A DNA stretch of 64,000 nt from the NCBI RefSeq assembly GCF_003569915.1, contig NZ_KZ984445.1:1-64000 (forward strand), given 5' to 3'. The translations under genes and the position numbers were made by a program. Under the pieces are notes generated by a model that was not told where the DNA came from, did not search any database, and saw nothing but the letters and a program-made list of their open reading frames with translations. Position 1 is the stretch's first letter. Each line of letters opens with the position of its first letter. The stretch is from Comamonas testosteroni (GTDB lineage: Bacteria; Pseudomonadota; Gammaproteobacteria; Burkholderiales; Burkholderiaceae_C). Positions 17,761-26,503 of this stretch are shown here, in pieces.

Positions 17761-19023
17761 TCAACCTTGATTTAAAGCAACCCGCATTTTTTTAACACCT
17801 TCAACCACGCCCAACGATTCGCGTAAATGATCCAAATAGTCAGCCCACTGCTGAACCTGATCAAAGCGCTTTGCCAAGTACTTGGTGCGGTTGTAGCTAC
17901 GTCCATTGGCATCCTTGACGGCATGTGCCAGATTGGCCTCGATGGCCAGAGGATCCAGATCTAGCTGATCGACCAACATGGTTCTGGCACTAGCCCGAAA
18001 ACCATGCCAGCTTTGCTCATCGCCAAACCCGAGGCTATACAAGGCTGTACGCACAGAGTTATCTGACATGGGCCGGCCATGGTCTCGCTGGCCAGGGAAA
18101 ACATAACGGCCACGCCCACTGAGAGGCTTCAACTCACGAAGCATTGCTACCGCCTGTTTGGGCAACGGCACAACATGCGGCTCGCCGTTTTCCTTCTCTT
18201 GCACAGAACGCTTCATTTTTGCGCTAGGAATCGTCCACAGTTGCCCATCCAAATCAAGCTCTTCCCACTCCATCATCCGCAGATTGGCTGGGCGCTGATA
18301 AAGCAGCGGCGCCAGCAAAAGTGCCGTTCGCACAAACGGGCCGCCTTTGTAGGCATACATTGCCCTCAAAAGTTCGCCAAAGCGCTCCGGCTCCACGATC
18401 GCAGGGAAATTGCTTCCACGATAAGGGGTCAGCCGTGCCTTCAACCCCTCTGTGATGTCACGCTGAGTGTTGCTGGCCGTTGGTAGCCAATAGCGCCAGA
18501 CCTGCCGAGCTAGCATCAAAGCACGGTCTGCAGTCTCAATCGCACCACGCTCCTCCACCTTTTGAAGCACCGCCAAAAGCTCCATGGGCTGAATCTGTGA
18601 CATTTCCCTATCACCAATCCAGGGGAACAAGTCACGCTCCAACTGCCGAAGTGTGCGCTCTGCATGCCCTGGACTCCAGCGAGTTACCTGCCGCCCATGC
18701 CATTCCAAAGCCACTGATTTGAAAGAATTGTCAAACCCAGTCGGATTGACCAGCTTTTCAACCTTGCGCGCTTTAGCAGGGTCAATGCCTTCAGACTTTT
18801 GCAGCCGAGCAATGTCTCGCGCTTTGCGCGCAGCTGACAAGCTGACCTGCGGGTAACTTCCCAGTGCCAAACGACCTTCTTTACCGTCTTTACGGTACTT
18901 CCAGAACCAACGCCGTGATCCTGCGGGACTGACCTCCAAGTACAGCCCTCCAGAGTCAGAAAAACGCTCTCTCTTAGCGCCGGGGGAACAAGTGGCATTT
19001 CTGCACTGAGCATCGGTCAACAT
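17761..19023 (-). CDS. int: P4-type tyrosine integrase
   Basis: This 420-residue site-specific recombinase has the DUF4102 arm-binding domain at the N-terminus (FSDSGGLYLEV, LALGSYPQVSLSAAR). The core follows, with a central SAM-like DNA-binding part and the catalytic set: Arg in YQRPANLR, the HGFRASARTM box, a later His in LAHAV, and the nucleophilic Tyr in GRSYNRTKY. Length is normal for the family. The start has GAGAGG upstream, and a GGGGGAACA motif lies exactly between that site and the ATG, so an autoregulatory operator is possible. It reads away from a probable tmRNA 3' end some 220 bases upstream, as expected for an element inserted there, and so most likely belongs to the element on its left. 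Confidence 0.92.
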   Translation of the reverse strand: MLTDAQCRNATCSPGAKRERFSDSGGLYLEVSPAGSRRWFWKYRKDGKEGRLALGSYPQVSLSAARKARDIARLQKSEGIDPAKARKVEKLVNPTGFDNSFKSVALEWHGRQVTRWSPGHAERTLRQLERDLFPWIGDREMSQIQPMELLAVLQKVEERGAIETADRALMLARQVWRYWLPTASNTQRDITEGLKARLTPYRGSNFPAIVEPERFGELLRAMYAYKGGPFVRTALLLAPLLYQRPANLRMMEWEELDLDGQLWTIPSAKMKRSVQEKENGEPHVVPLPKQAVAMLRELKPLSGRGRYVFPGQRDHGRPMSDNSVRTALYSLGFGDEQSWHGFRASARTMLVDQLDLDPLAIEANLAHAVKDANGRSYNRTKYLAKRFDQVQQWADYLDHLRESLGVVEGVKKMRVALNQG

Positions 19024-19125
19024 GGGGGAACAAACCTCTCAAAAATCACCTTCTCCAGAGGGAGGTGGGGGAACAATGGGGGTAAATCTACCATTTCCAT
19101 CGTCTGTTCCCCCATCTGTTCCCCC
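18982..19125. promoter_or_regulatory. Five GGGGGAACA motifs around the integrase start (probable arm or operator sites)
   Basis: Perfect copies lie at 18982-18990, 19024-19032 and 19067-19075 on the plus strand, spaced 42-43 bp (about four helical turns). Two inverted copies lie at 19105-19113 and 19117-19125. The first is inside the integrase coding sequence and the second fills the gap between its ribosome binding site and start. Phased repeats next to an integrase and attachment site suit binding by the integrase arm domain, an excisionase or a repressor. Confidence 0.65.
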
Positions 19126-19198
19126 TCTCGTTATTGACAGAGGTGGAATCTCTTTAGACTCAATTGCACGCTAAGTCATTGATTTTTCAAAAGAAAAA

Positions 19199-19225
19199 GG
19201 GGTTCAATGAATTTCATTGAACCCC
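19199..19225 (-). terminator. Intrinsic terminator, minus strand
   Basis: A perfect 13-bp inverted repeat (GGGGTTCAATGAA, one base, TTCATTGAACCCC). Read on the minus strand it is followed by a T-rich run, so it would end transcription coming from the tmRNA-like sequence just upstream. Confidence 0.7.
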
Positions 19226-19242
19226 TTTGGATGGGTGGATGG

Positions 19243-19290
19243 TGGTGGAGCACGGAACCGAACCCGCGTCCGCTTTCCGATCCAGATAGT
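19243..19290 (-). ncRNA. Probable tmRNA (ssrA) 3'-end fragment, candidate attachment site
   Basis: Read on the minus strand this ends in CTCCACCA and contains GCGGACGCGGGTTCG, which matches the conserved acceptor end and T arm of bacterial tmRNA. The T stem after the loop (CCGTG instead of CCCGC) does not pair well. I could not find the tmRNA 5' end, tag sequence or pseudoknots in the next 350 bases. It therefore looks like a degenerate 3' copy of the kind left at one end of an element integrated in ssrA. Confidence 0.45.
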
Positions 19291-19637
19291 AACGCATGGG
19301 CCTTGAGGGCGTGGATTCAACGATTTGGCCGCTGGCGCTAGAAATAGTAAGCAATCCATTTCCCAATGTATCGAGGCAGCCAGGGCCCGCTAAGCCTCAA
19401 GGGGGAGCACCCCAGGCGCAAGGCCCTCGACGTACATCAAACGCTTTAATTCGCTGGCGCGTTCGGCTGGGGTACTTGGCTCTCATGGAGCACGCAGCTT
19501 AGCTTCAGTCACAGTCAGCCTGCTATCAGTACCTCATCGGGAAAAGATTTTGAACAGGTTCTGAGAGCGCAATTGGCTCATCGTAAGTTCTTCAAACATA
19601 TTCTCTGCCTCCCTTCACAGTATCTCGTAGCCGAACC
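19291..19637. other. Junction region without a recognised gene
   Basis: Between the tmRNA-like fragment and the end of the first defence-island gene. On the minus strand a short frame of about 30 codons containing ERASELKRLM ends near 19395 and may be a remnant of a lost gene. Otherwise I see nothing. Confidence 0.35.
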
Positions 19638-20285
19638 TCAGTCGGCCTGCCGCCGAAGCCAACCCGGTATGTCGTCGGCCCCAGCACGCTTGGCCTTGTC
19701 GTCCGGCCTTGCATCGTCCGGGATATCTCTCCAAACTGTCAGGAAATGGGCACCCGGCGATCCGTTTTGGACCAGGACGTAACCGGACCGCAGCTCCTTC
19801 CGCCCCCAGGTTGTCTGCCACCGTGCTGAGAACGACCACAATTCGCCACCATCAGCTTGACCCTTGAGGAACTCCTTCCACGCTGCGTTGAGGTGACCGA
19901 AAGGCAGTTCAGGCGCCGCCCTGAGAGGATCCGTGACGACCTCGCGCTTCTCAACTTCCTGCACCGTCAGTCGCTCCAGCAGGTGTTGCCGCTCGACGGC
20001 GAACTCCCGTTCCTCCTCAACCTCGGCATCATCCTTTTTCTTGAACATCTCCTTGGCCTTCATGTAAACCGCAACAGGCCATACTGCGACAACCAGAATG
20101 GCAGCCAGGATCGGCGCGACGACGTTGTTGAGGATTCGGTAGGAAAGCTTCTTGCGATCCGGGTTGACCGCCTCGAGCAGCTCCCGAAGGGACTCGGATT
20201 CCTTCTCCTTCGTCAGCCGATGGGCACCGTACACAACGGCGAGGACCGCGATGCCGACGCCCAGGTACCAATAGAGGTAGATCAC
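19638..20285 (-). CDS. Unknown protein with two transmembrane segments, last gene of the CoCoNuT-type operon
   Basis: This 215-residue protein has a membrane segment at about residues 3-20 and a second at 53-72 (VVAPILAAILVVAVWPVAVY). A charged Glu/Lys stretch at 75-110 and a soluble C-terminal domain of about 100 residues with several Trp follow. I do not recognise the family. Its start overlaps the preceding gene's stop as ATGA, so it is coupled to that gene and probably belongs to the ten-gene operon. A membrane protein ending a defence operon may be an effector or an anchor, but that is inference only. Confidence 0.7.
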   Translation of the reverse strand: MIYLYWYLGVGIAVLAVVYGAHRLTKEKESESLRELLEAVNPDRKKLSYRILNNVVAPILAAILVVAVWPVAVYMKAKEMFKKKDDAEVEEEREFAVERQHLLERLTVQEVEKREVVTDPLRAAPELPFGHLNAAWKEFLKGQADGGELWSFSARWQTTWGRKELRSGYVLVQNGSPGAHFLTVWRDIPDDARPDDKAKRAGADDIPGWLRRQAD

Positions 20286-20782
20286 GCCGTGCCCCCGTCG
20301 TCTTTGCTGGCTCGCGGGAAAACCGTCATGGCGCCAACTTCATAGCCCTCAGGGGCGCCATCAGACTCGGCGACCCCGTTGTGCTGCACGCGGGTGGCAA
20401 CGACGACCCCTCGCTCGACCTCCAAGAACAGGTCGCGCTCGAAGGTGCTGCCGTAGCCCATGTGTACGTACTCGAGCTGCTTGCCCTGCGGAAGACGGAT
20501 CGTGCCGGAGTACCAATGGGCGAACACCCTGTCCGGAAACCCGGGGAAGATGGTTGCCAGCGACGCATCGGTCCCGTCTTCGAGCGTTCCGTTCAGACCG
20601 ATCAGGTACAGGCGGTCGTCAGTGATCTCCCAACTGCCGACGTAGCCGCGCCATAGGGCCGTGCAGTTCGACTCGAAGCGCGGGTTGGTGCCCCCCATCG
20701 CGAAGTAGTCGCTCAGGGGGTTCGTGCACATGGCCACGTCCTCGCCCTGGTAGCGCAGCTTTTCAGCAATCTGTGCAGTCAT
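20282..20782 (-). CDS. Conserved hypothetical protein, CoCoNuT-type operon
   Basis: This 166-residue soluble protein opens with MTAQIAEKLRYQGED, contains TALWRGYVGSWEITDDRLYL and has a late EYVHMGYGSTFERD segment. The pattern recalls a widespread beta-rich family of unknown function that I have seen only as hypothetical proteins. AGAGAGG stands before the start. It lies 60 bases after the McrC-like gene and overlaps the next gene, so the pair may be an extra module of this operon or of the island. No catalytic residues can be named. Confidence 0.7.
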   Translation of the reverse strand: MTAQIAEKLRYQGEDVAMCTNPLSDYFAMGGTNPRFESNCTALWRGYVGSWEITDDRLYLIGLNGTLEDGTDASLATIFPGFPDRVFAHWYSGTIRLPQGKQLEYVHMGYGSTFERDLFLEVERGVVVATRVQHNGVAESDGAPEGYEVGAMTVFPRASKDDGGTA

Positions 20783-20842
20783 ATTGCCTCTCTAGAATCT
20801 GATTTTTTTCAAAATAAGGCCCGGGAGTACGGAATACCGTTC

Positions 20843-22663
20843 TCACAAAGAGACTTCAAAATCCAACCACTCGCGGCCAGACCAATTAAACCCATCGGCC
20901 AACGGTAAATTCGTCGCCCCCCTTGGTCGCAATGCAAAGACTCTCTTGTCACTCAAGGTCTTGAGTGACCAAGTGGTCTCGCAGGTTCGACATCGGCAAT
21001 AAAACTCCCGGTTCGGGCTAGCACTGAATTGAGCATCATGACTGCAGAGACGCGACAGAGTCGTCAATTGATCTACAGCAGTCAACACCTGATTTTTGAT
21101 TTGTTCGCTTGCAGACTCCTGCAGTTTTAACTTGATCTGGGACGCCTGCCTGGAGTCCAGTGGCGCGACAAGTCGAACGTGCGTCGAAGATATGCTCTCA
21201 AAATTATTGGGCCATCCGTCAGCCATCTGCTTTACAAGTGTTGGCAAGGGGCCAAGTTTTTTTCCGTAGCCTTCGATCAACCCTGAAATCATCCACTCAT
21301 CAATTAATCTCCCCATCTTTTCGACAACGTAAAGATCTAAAGGAGATATAGCCAAACGCTGCCGATAAGAAATACTGTCTGAGCAGCCTGGCCAGCAAAC
21401 GACATGACTTGAATTTAGGTTTTCACCTTCTTCGACATCTTTTCCAAACCAGGCGATAGGAATCAACCGAAGAGCTTCACCGTGCGAGTTGAGAATTAGC
21501 CAATCGTGTCCATCCTGTCTCACTGAAAACGTAATTCCAGCCCAGCCGAACTCCAAGCGATCACCCTGTCCACCTTGCAGTCCATATCTTTCCAGGGCTC
21601 GTCGAAGAACCAGGCCAACGTAATCTCTGTAGGCAAGGTGCAACTGCTGATGCTTCGCCAGTCGCTCTTCTGGCCTCATTTGCCGCTCCTCTCGTTCGTC
21701 TTTCAAACTTTCCCAAAGAGGAGGCAAATGCCTATAGTGAGGATCATGATTCAGAATGTTGGTGCGATGAATCTGCGCGGGTACTACAGACGCTGCGGGG
21801 ACCAGTGGGTAAAGACCACGTTGCTTCAATCCTCTAATTGAACGCAACTGAGCCTCAATCTCCGATAGAGCACGCTTTCCGGCTTCCAATTGCATCCCTG
21901 TCTTGTCATCAAGATATGACTCGCCCCAAAGGCGACAAATATCCTGGCGAAGTCGAAAATGCGTCTGCTCAGAGTCTTGAAACTTCAAAGCTCGTTCCAG
22001 CCGTGAATTGACACTCCGGATGCGAGCCAGTCGCTTTGTAAGGTGTAGATCAAGCCTATCCAGCAAGCGCTTGTAGAGCCTGTTCTCATAGATGGCGTAG
22101 TCGTCCTCGCTGAACCGCGCTAAAACTTTGCGCGGTTGAATTCCGCTGAGCGTGCGTTGCTGCCAGCAATCTGAGTGTGAAGCTAGGTGACTTAATGCCG
22201 AGGTTGCGAGGCGTCGAGCTCGCGCCACAGGTGCAACCAAATCGTCATACCGAAGGTCTCTGCGGGGCCGGCCAGATATTGAGTGCAAATGACGATCTCT
22301 GAGTACCGCCTTTAAGTTTCGTTCGAGCTCTTCAAGTGCACATTGCGCAGCCATCTCAGCCGGTAGCATCGGAGAGACATTGGCATCATGTACGTAACCG
22401 AGTTTGCCAGCGATCGAAAGGATCGCCTCGGCGGAAAGATCGGAGTCCGCTTGATCTTCGTCGGACTGTTCGCTGGAGAGCACTTGGCGTTCAGCGTCGT
22501 GAATCCGGATGACGCCAGAGCCATCATCTGCCAGCAGCTCGCCCGGTTGCAGTTGGCTGTGCCCGTTGACTACGAGTGGCTCAAGCAAGCAGTACCGCCC
22601 CGGCAGGTACACGTCGGGTAGGTCATGGAGCTTCCCGCCGGTAAGGCGGTCCAGAAATATCAT
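20843..22663 (-). CDS. DUF2357/McrC-like subunit of a CoCoNuT-type system
   Basis: This 606-residue protein is encoded right after the coiled-coil McrB-like ATPase, overlapping it as ATGA, the position of McrC in McrBC systems. The central ARFSEDDYAIYENRLYKRLLDRL segment near residue 190 is the DUF2357/McrC hallmark (ENRxxKxLL). A helical region follows. I do not see a clear D...ExK nuclease site, so the McrC nuclease may be lost or strongly diverged. Near residue 555 FYCRCRTCETTWSLK gives one CxC/CxxC group that may bind zinc. In CoCoNuT systems as described computationally by Bell, Koonin and colleagues, the McrC homologue partners the ATPase and may or may not cut DNA. Confidence 0.72.
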   Translation of the reverse strand: MIFLDRLTGGKLHDLPDVYLPGRYCLLEPLVVNGHSQLQPGELLADDGSGVIRIHDAERQVLSSEQSDEDQADSDLSAEAILSIAGKLGYVHDANVSPMLPAEMAAQCALEELERNLKAVLRDRHLHSISGRPRRDLRYDDLVAPVARARRLATSALSHLASHSDCWQQRTLSGIQPRKVLARFSEDDYAIYENRLYKRLLDRLDLHLTKRLARIRSVNSRLERALKFQDSEQTHFRLRQDICRLWGESYLDDKTGMQLEAGKRALSEIEAQLRSIRGLKQRGLYPLVPAASVVPAQIHRTNILNHDPHYRHLPPLWESLKDEREERQMRPEERLAKHQQLHLAYRDYVGLVLRRALERYGLQGGQGDRLEFGWAGITFSVRQDGHDWLILNSHGEALRLIPIAWFGKDVEEGENLNSSHVVCWPGCSDSISYRQRLAISPLDLYVVEKMGRLIDEWMISGLIEGYGKKLGPLPTLVKQMADGWPNNFESISSTHVRLVAPLDSRQASQIKLKLQESASEQIKNQVLTAVDQLTTLSRLCSHDAQFSASPNREFYCRCRTCETTWSLKTLSDKRVFALRPRGATNLPLADGFNWSGREWLDFEVSL

Positions 22664-25038
22664 GCGCCACGCTCCCTATCCTTGCGGCGACGGTCTTCAG
22701 CCAACAGGGCCATGGAACGGCGAGGCTCTGCTTTCCACCCTTTCCAAACAGTTGAGAGCGCTTGTTCGACAGCTGTCAAATCATCGACCTTCGCATCGTA
22801 GCGACCAGTGACCTTGCCGCGCCGAAATACTCTGGTAGCGAGCAAATGATCCAGAGCGTCCTCTTTGCGACCGCCTGCGGCCATGTAAACGGGGACAAAT
22901 CGCATAGCCTGACGCTCGAGTCGATTGCCCCAACCCAGGTCAAAGCGATCCTGCAAGATGCTTGTGAGCGGGCCCGTGGTCAACTCCGCCAACAACTCTG
23001 AAACCTCATCAGCGTTTTGTGTCACAGCAGCATCGAAACGCTCCATCAATGATCCATAGCTAAAGCTGGCCTTCGGCTTCGGCTCCACCTTGAATCCAGC
23101 TTCGTGGCGGGGAAGCGTCATGACATGAGCACGGTCGTAGGTTTTGTCAGCGAACTCGTTCGTCGTTTCATCGTGGTTAGCAGTGCCTACAAACCAAACG
23201 TTGTGGGGAACCCGAATTCTTCGACCCTCGACCAGCAGCGCTGGTGCGTTTGGCAACTGGCTCTCCGACAAACTGATGAGTCGATCTCTTGGGTCATTCT
23301 TTTCGAGCGCCGAGAGGAATTCAGCAAAATACTGCTCCGGGCGCGACAGGTTCATCTCGTCCAGCAAGATGATGTTGCACCGGTCCTTGTAGGCGGCTGT
23401 TTGCGCACGGTAGAGACCTTGTAGGCAGTCGCGCTCATAGAAGCGCTTCTCGAATGCGTTGTAGTGCCCTAGTAGATCATCACGGTCTCGCCAGCCAGCT
23501 TGGACGGCAATGTCAGTGCAGTGCCCTCCAACAGCCTTTGCGAACGCCTTCGCCAGGCTCGTTTTACCCGTGCCGCTGATTCCCTGAAAGATGTGAAGCT
23601 GGCTCATGGCCAACCCGGCAATAAGTAACTGAATATCTTCGAGGCTGAAATGCAATGTCGCTCCATCCTCCGCTTGAGCGATTCTGTGTTGCAGTTCAAC
23701 CGAGAATTTCTTCAGTTCCGGAACATCCTGCGCCGACAGGCTCAACTCCTTGGCCTTACGATCCTTGATCCAATCTGCATTAGTCGCCGAATCCATCCAT
23801 GCCATTTGAGGGAACGGCTTCTCGGATTGCTGTGACTGGGTTAGGTCATCTACCGTTTTGCCCAAGTCATTGAGTCTTGCACTCAAGATCTGATTGTTCT
23901 TTTCTAAGGCGCGCTTCTCTTTTTCAAGGTTCTCTTTGTCGCTCACACCGAGACGCAGGCGATGAAGCTGCGCCTTTGCATCGGCCAATTCGATGTGAAC
24001 CTCATCAAGCTGAACCTTCTGCTCATCCCGCAGTTTTCGCAGCGCCTCGTTCTCAAATTGCAACTGATCATCCTGACTGTTTGCAATTTGGTTTTCCAAT
24101 TGAGTGACTCGACGTTTCTGAGCAGCCAACTCGTCAAGTATCTCGCGGGCAGACCTCCCTGCCAATGCCTCTGAGAACTCCCGGTATTGCTCTAGTTTCT
24201 GTTCAGTCAATGTCCAATCGCGGTAAACCTTTTCAAGGCGTGCCTCTGCGCGTAGTCGAGCATCGGTCAATCTGGCAATTTCCTGACTGGCCTCGCGAAG
24301 TGAATCTTCGCGGATCTGTACCCGTTCACGCTCAAGCTCTTTCCACTCTGCATCTAGTTGCCGTTGCTGCTGCTGTAGAGATCTCTGCTTGTTTGCAATC
24401 TCCGCTTCACGTTCCATCACTTCGGATGCGCGCGCGGACTCATCGTCACGTGCTTTCTGCTCCGCTTGAAGGATGCCGAGTTGAATCTCAGTCTTCCTAG
24501 ACTCGAGCTCCACGATTTCTTTCTTGAGATCACTGAGTGCGGCCACGTTTTGGGCGGCAAAGCCGGAACGCGCATCCAGTTCTCGCTTCTCAAGTTCACG
24601 CTCCTTATCGGCCAAACTTGATTCGGACTTTTTTATCTCAACTTGCCTTTGCTTCAACTCTTCGTCGAGTTTGTTGATCTCTTCGGTTCGCTTCTTGTTC
24701 TCATCACTTCGCCGGGAGAATGCCTCCTCCTTGCGAACCAGGTCCTCTGTGCGCTTCTGCGCGTCTTCATGTAGATCACGAACTCTCTTTGCGACTTCGG
24801 AGATGTCCACCAATAGCTTCTCGAGCTCGATCTTCTTCTCCGGCTCGGCTTTGTCCAACGCAGTCACCTGATCTTTATCCAAGTCGGGCAGCGTCAAGGT
24901 GGCAGCATCGCTTTGTTCAAGCGGTGGCATGGAATTAATCGTCGCCTTTGCCTTCTGTAATTTAGACGCGAAATCGCTTTGTGCCGCATCCTTGTTATGC
25001 GCTACTGAGGGTTTTTTCCCTTTATTGTGTTGTGCCAT
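22660..25038 (-). CDS. Coiled-coil McrB-like AAA+ ATPase (CoCoNuT CnuB-like)
   Basis: This 792-residue motor has a very long coiled coil, about residues 60-420, made of heptads rich in Glu, Lys, Arg, Leu and Gln. An AAA+ domain follows with Walker A GISGTGKTS near 484, Walker B NIILLDEMNLSR near 559 and the sensor segment GTANHDETT. It is related to McrB but lacks the MNxxDR GTP signature. ATG at 25038 is chosen because it lies one base after the stop of the previous gene; an in-frame upstream start would add an implausible segment overlapping that gene. A motor with a long coil beside a McrC homologue and a HEPN protein is the defining layout of coiled-coil nuclease tandems, type IV restriction systems predicted to attack RNA. 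Confidence 0.85.
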   Translation of the reverse strand: MAQHNKGKKPSVAHNKDAAQSDFASKLQKAKATINSMPPLEQSDAATLTLPDLDKDQVTALDKAEPEKKIELEKLLVDISEVAKRVRDLHEDAQKRTEDLVRKEEAFSRRSDENKKRTEEINKLDEELKQRQVEIKKSESSLADKERELEKRELDARSGFAAQNVAALSDLKKEIVELESRKTEIQLGILQAEQKARDDESARASEVMEREAEIANKQRSLQQQQRQLDAEWKELERERVQIREDSLREASQEIARLTDARLRAEARLEKVYRDWTLTEQKLEQYREFSEALAGRSAREILDELAAQKRRVTQLENQIANSQDDQLQFENEALRKLRDEQKVQLDEVHIELADAKAQLHRLRLGVSDKENLEKEKRALEKNNQILSARLNDLGKTVDDLTQSQQSEKPFPQMAWMDSATNADWIKDRKAKELSLSAQDVPELKKFSVELQHRIAQAEDGATLHFSLEDIQLLIAGLAMSQLHIFQGISGTGKTSLAKAFAKAVGGHCTDIAVQAGWRDRDDLLGHYNAFEKRFYERDCLQGLYRAQTAAYKDRCNIILLDEMNLSRPEQYFAEFLSALEKNDPRDRLISLSESQLPNAPALLVEGRRIRVPHNVWFVGTANHDETTNEFADKTYDRAHVMTLPRHEAGFKVEPKPKASFSYGSLMERFDAAVTQNADEVSELLAELTTGPLTSILQDRFDLGWGNRLERQAMRFVPVYMAAGGRKEDALDHLLATRVFRRGKVTGRYDAKVDDLTAVEQALSTVWKGWKAEPRRSMALLAEDRRRKDRERGA

Positions 25039-25039
25039 T

Positions 25040-26503
25040 TCAATACCAGCCCTTAAAAATTTGAACCCATTCGATGACAAAGTCAGCGTATTCCATAGCT
25101 TCTTCTCTATCGATTTTTTCGCCACCTGAATGCCCGGCTTTTTTGTTGCGAGCATCGGCCATATCAAGCAGACGAGCCAGTTGAAGCTCATCGGCGGATA
25201 GCTTGAGGAAGGGGTGTGATGCTTGATCCACTGTCCCTAGAAGTCCTGCAAACAACAACGCCTTGAGCGAACTGGTACCGCGCTTTACCGCTGTGCGCAC
25301 CTGATCTAGGCGCTGCTGAGACAAACGCTTGATTACGTCATCGGTGAGGCAAGGAAGGTTGAAGAACTGGAGGTAATATTGCGCTTCCCCATCTTTCCAA
25401 TCCCTCTGGTCTTTCCAGTGCGGCAATCTACGAATGTCCGATGGGTATGCTTTCAACAGCCACTGCAGTACGCTTTCTGCCAGGTTGTGAGTCTCAATGA
25501 GAAGGCTAGTCACATCCTCCTGCCAAGACCTCTCCTGACTAGCCAGCACGGACCTTCGTCTCAGAACGCTGGCGAGGTATCCCTCAACAATCGGTACCTT
25601 CCGCGACCAGTTGTAGTCAGCAAGCAGTGTCAAGTCGATCTGATTCTCCAGGGATCGGAGCCACTCCTCTGCCGACAAATCGTTCGATCTCGTCTCGCCT
25701 ACCGCGTCAGCGATGTATCTTGCAAGTGCATCGTTTCGCGGCAAGACTTCCTGCAGGGGTTTGCGCAACCACGACGCAGCCTGGTGCAACCCGAATGGAT
25801 CTGCAACCAACCAGGGTTGTGACCCAGCCTCGTCGGGAAAAATCCATGTCCACAACCACATCGGCTGCGCCGAATCTTCGACAAAGCTCAGGCTCTCAAT
25901 CCGGACACGTGCCGAAAGCTCGTCATCACGCTGTTTGGCATGGTCGTGATCCGTCCGATAGCGCTGAAACGCATCAAAGATGGCCGCTGTGTCCAGTACG
26001 CCCTTTCGGAAGTGATTGAGGCGGAACGGGCGATCCTCCTTTCCGGAATCGAGGTCTCGCAGGAACACGGGGAAACCACGTTCATCGACTCGCTTCGCTT
26101 CGATCTCTGGAAGTTCTTCAGTGAATCGCGGCAGCCAATTCCCCGAAATCGAGTCCTGATATGCGTACCCCATGCGGACTTCCTCGCTGGCATCCTGAGC
26201 CTCTTCGAGGACACGCTCACCTTGAGAGGTGACTGATCCCGAGGTGTTCATCCAGCCGTTCGGGATCAGTTGAGTTGCAATGATGAAGGCCACCAGCTCT
26301 CGGTCCAGCCTCAGCAACTCAGCCATTTCCGAACTGTCTTGGCATCTGGCCCTTGCCAGTCCAAGGATCGCCTGCTGGAACAGGTTCAACTTGAGGACAC
26401 GATTTGTTGGATAAAGGACCTTCCAAACGCGGACAGGCCACAGAAGCGGCCGCCCACCCGGGGGGCGACGGACATCGAAGCGAAGATAGCGGTTAGCGGC
26501 CAT
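25040..26503 (-). CDS. HEPN-domain protein, predicted RNase effector
   Basis: This 487-residue protein has a winged-helix-like N-terminal part (LNLFQQAILGLARARCQDSS, then GSVTSQGERVL). A long helical middle follows. The C-terminal domain reads DARNKKAGH, then a helix DREEAMEYADFVIEWVQIF. The RN-x4-H at about residues 451-457 matches the HEPN RNase signature (R, polar residue, x3-4, H) in its usual place before the last helix. HEPN proteins cut tRNA, mRNA or rRNA in toxins and defence systems. ATG at 26503 overlaps the helicase stop by 11 bases and has GGAG upstream. It sits between the helicase and McrB-like genes, where a CoCoNuT effector subunit is expected. Confidence 0.68.
   Translation of the reverse strand: MAANRYLRFDVRRPPGGRPLLWPVRVWKVLYPTNRVLKLNLFQQAILGLARARCQDSSEMAELLRLDRELVAFIIATQLIPNGWMNTSGSVTSQGERVLEEAQDASEEVRMGYAYQDSISGNWLPRFTEELPEIEAKRVDERGFPVFLRDLDSGKEDRPFRLNHFRKGVLDTAAIFDAFQRYRTDHDHAKQRDDELSARVRIESLSFVEDSAQPMWLWTWIFPDEAGSQPWLVADPFGLHQAASWLRKPLQEVLPRNDALARYIADAVGETRSNDLSAEEWLRSLENQIDLTLLADYNWSRKVPIVEGYLASVLRRRSVLASQERSWQEDVTSLLIETHNLAESVLQWLLKAYPSDIRRLPHWKDQRDWKDGEAQYYLQFFNLPCLTDDVIKRLSQQRLDQVRTAVKRGTSSLKALLFAGLLGTVDQASHPFLKLSADELQLARLLDMADARNKKAGHSGGEKIDREEAMEYADFVIEWVQIFKGWY

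Noticed and set aside
19291-19637. Complete tmRNA gene
   Set aside because: Only the 3' acceptor-like end is recognisable; no 5' partner, tag frame or pseudoknots were found on the minus strand.
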